The notes beneath the pieces are model-generated. The model saw nothing but the letters and a program-made list of their open reading frames with translations, did no database searches and was not told the DNA's origin. From the NCBI GenBank assembly GCA_900552725.1, contig USAT01000008.1, forward strand, positions 1-32,471: DNA of 32,471 nucleotides. The letters run 5' to 3'. This document shows positions 31,664-32,471 of this stretch, piece by piece (position 1 is the stretch's first letter; every line of letters begins with the position of its first letter). Source of the stretch: an uncultured Eubacteriales bacterium. GTDB lineage: Bacteria; Bacillota; Clostridia; Oscillospirales; Oscillospiraceae. The position numbers were made by a program, and so were the translations under genes.

Positions 31664-32471
31664 ATGGCTCTGTTTGAAAGTTACGAGAGAAGAATCGACA
31701 AGATCAACGGCGTCCTCGCCCAGTACGGCATCGGCTCTGTGGAGGAGTGCCGCGAGATCTGCAAGGCCAAGGGCTTTGATCCCTATGAGATCGTGAAGGG
31801 CATCCAGCCCATCTGCTTCGAGAACGCCTGCTGGGCGTACACCGTGGGTGCGGCCATCGCCATCAAGTCCGGCGTCAAGACCGCTGCCGAGGCTGCCAAG
31901 CTGATCGGCGTGGGCCTGCAGTCCTTCTGCATCGACGGCTCCGTGGCCGAGGACCGTAAGGTGGGTCTGGGTCACGGCAACCTGGGCGCCATGCTGCTGA
32001 GCGACGAGTCCAAGTGCTTCGCCTTCCTGGCCGGCCACGAGTCCTTCGCCGCCGCCGAGGGCGCCATCGGCATCGTCAAGAACGCCAACAAGGCCCGCGA
32101 GCAGCCCCTGCGCGTCATCCTGAACGGCCTGGGCAAGGACGCCGCCCAGATCATCAGCCGCATCAACGGCTTCACCTATGTGCAGACCCAGTTCGACTAC
32201 TACACCAGCGAGCTGAAGATCGTCCGCGAGATCCGCTACTCCGAGACCGAGCGTGCCGACGTCCGCTGCTACGGCGCCGACGACGTGCGCGAGGGCGTGG
32301 CCATCATGCATCACGAGGGCGTGGATGTGTCCATCACCGGCAACTCCACCAACCCCACCCGCTTCCAGCATCCTGTGGCGGGCACCTATAAGAAGGAATG
32401 TATCGAGCAGGGCAAGAAGTACTTCTCCGTGGCTTCCGGCGGCGGTACCGGCCGCACCCTGCATCCCGACA
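31664..32471 (+). CDS. GGGtGRT-family protein (3' end off window)
   Basis: 269 codons visible. ATG 31664 has GGGAGGAGGACGAAATC upstream. The family name motif GGGTGRT is present at residues 259-265 (32438-32458), near the window edge. Other blocks are CFENACWAYTVGAAIAI and GLGHGNLGAMLLSDESKCFAFLAGHESFAAAEGAI. The family is conserved in anaerobes and, to my knowledge, has no established function. Its pairing with a NifU-like gene suggests a metal- or sulfur-related role. The end of the gene is not visible. Confidence 0.88.
   Translation, partial: MALFESYERRIDKINGVLAQYGIGSVEECREICKAKGFDPYEIVKGIQPICFENACWAYTVGAAIAIKSGVKTAAEAAKLIGVGLQSFCIDGSVAEDRKVGLGHGNLGAMLLSDESKCFAFLAGHESFAAAEGAIGIVKNANKAREQPLRVILNGLGKDAAQIISRINGFTYVQTQFDYYTSELKIVREIRYSETERADVRCYGADDVREGVAIMHHEGVDVSITGNSTNPTRFQHPVAGTYKKECIEQGKKYFSVASGGGTGRTLHPD

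Overview
The window looks like a chromosomal segment of a spore-forming, anaerobic gut clostridium, most likely of the Oscillospiraceae/Ruminococcaceae type. The reasons are high-GC coding sequence with strong AGGAGG-type ribosome sites, a T-box-controlled tyrosyl-tRNA synthetase, a SpoIIM homologue, a type III glutamine synthetase, an oxygen-sensitive radical-SAM sulfatase maturase, and an OLE RNA/oapA/dxs locus of the Firmicutes type.

Layout. (1) 1-2,600 is one end of a conjugative or integrative element: parB and parA (minus) behind a structured leader, a 36-codon ORF, a metallophosphoesterase and a small 59-aa protein, ending in inverted repeats. (2) 2,603-6,350 (minus) holds an orphan ABC ATPase and a large secreted, wall-anchored beta-helix protein with seven 57-bp repeats. 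(3) 6,590-13,602 (plus) is a housekeeping block. It starts with its own promoter and a structured RNA of about 670 nt that I identify as OLE RNA from its position and architecture, followed by oapA, dxs, tlyA, nadK, argR and recN. (4) 13,655-15,272 is a tyrosine T-box and tyrS. (5) 15,395-25,349 is an accessory catabolic locus: a LacI regulator divergent from a sulfatase, a LarA-type racemase, two TauE/SafE permeases and an anaerobic sulfatase-maturating enzyme. (6) 25,420-30,835 carries glnN, spoIIM and gltX (minus) and trpS (plus). (7) 30,954 to the end holds a NifU-like protein and a GGGtGRT-family protein, cut by the window edge.

Two things stand out. First, the OLE RNA is directly visible: its 5' and 3' ends form a 16-bp two-part closing helix, it sits between a clean sigma-A promoter and an intrinsic terminator, and the membrane protein OapA is next door. 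Second, the sulfatase gene is split by an AT-richer element of about 3.2 kb (17,618-20,804). The element carries a double-HTH regulator, a TnpV fragment, a restriction-endonuclease-like gene and the C-terminal half of a large serine recombinase with no catalytic domain. Deleting it between two TT dinucleotides restores an uninterrupted sulfatase frame. It is itself a mosaic: a fragment of a restriction locus replaces the end of tnpV and the start of the recombinase.

The locus in (5) suggests a pathway in which a LacI-controlled sulfatase, activated by the local maturase, desulfates an organosulfate. A LarA-type enzyme would then epimerise the resulting 2-hydroxy acid, and TauE-type carriers would move sulfur oxyanions. 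In this strain the sulfatase appears inactivated. No tRNA, rRNA or CRISPR array was seen.
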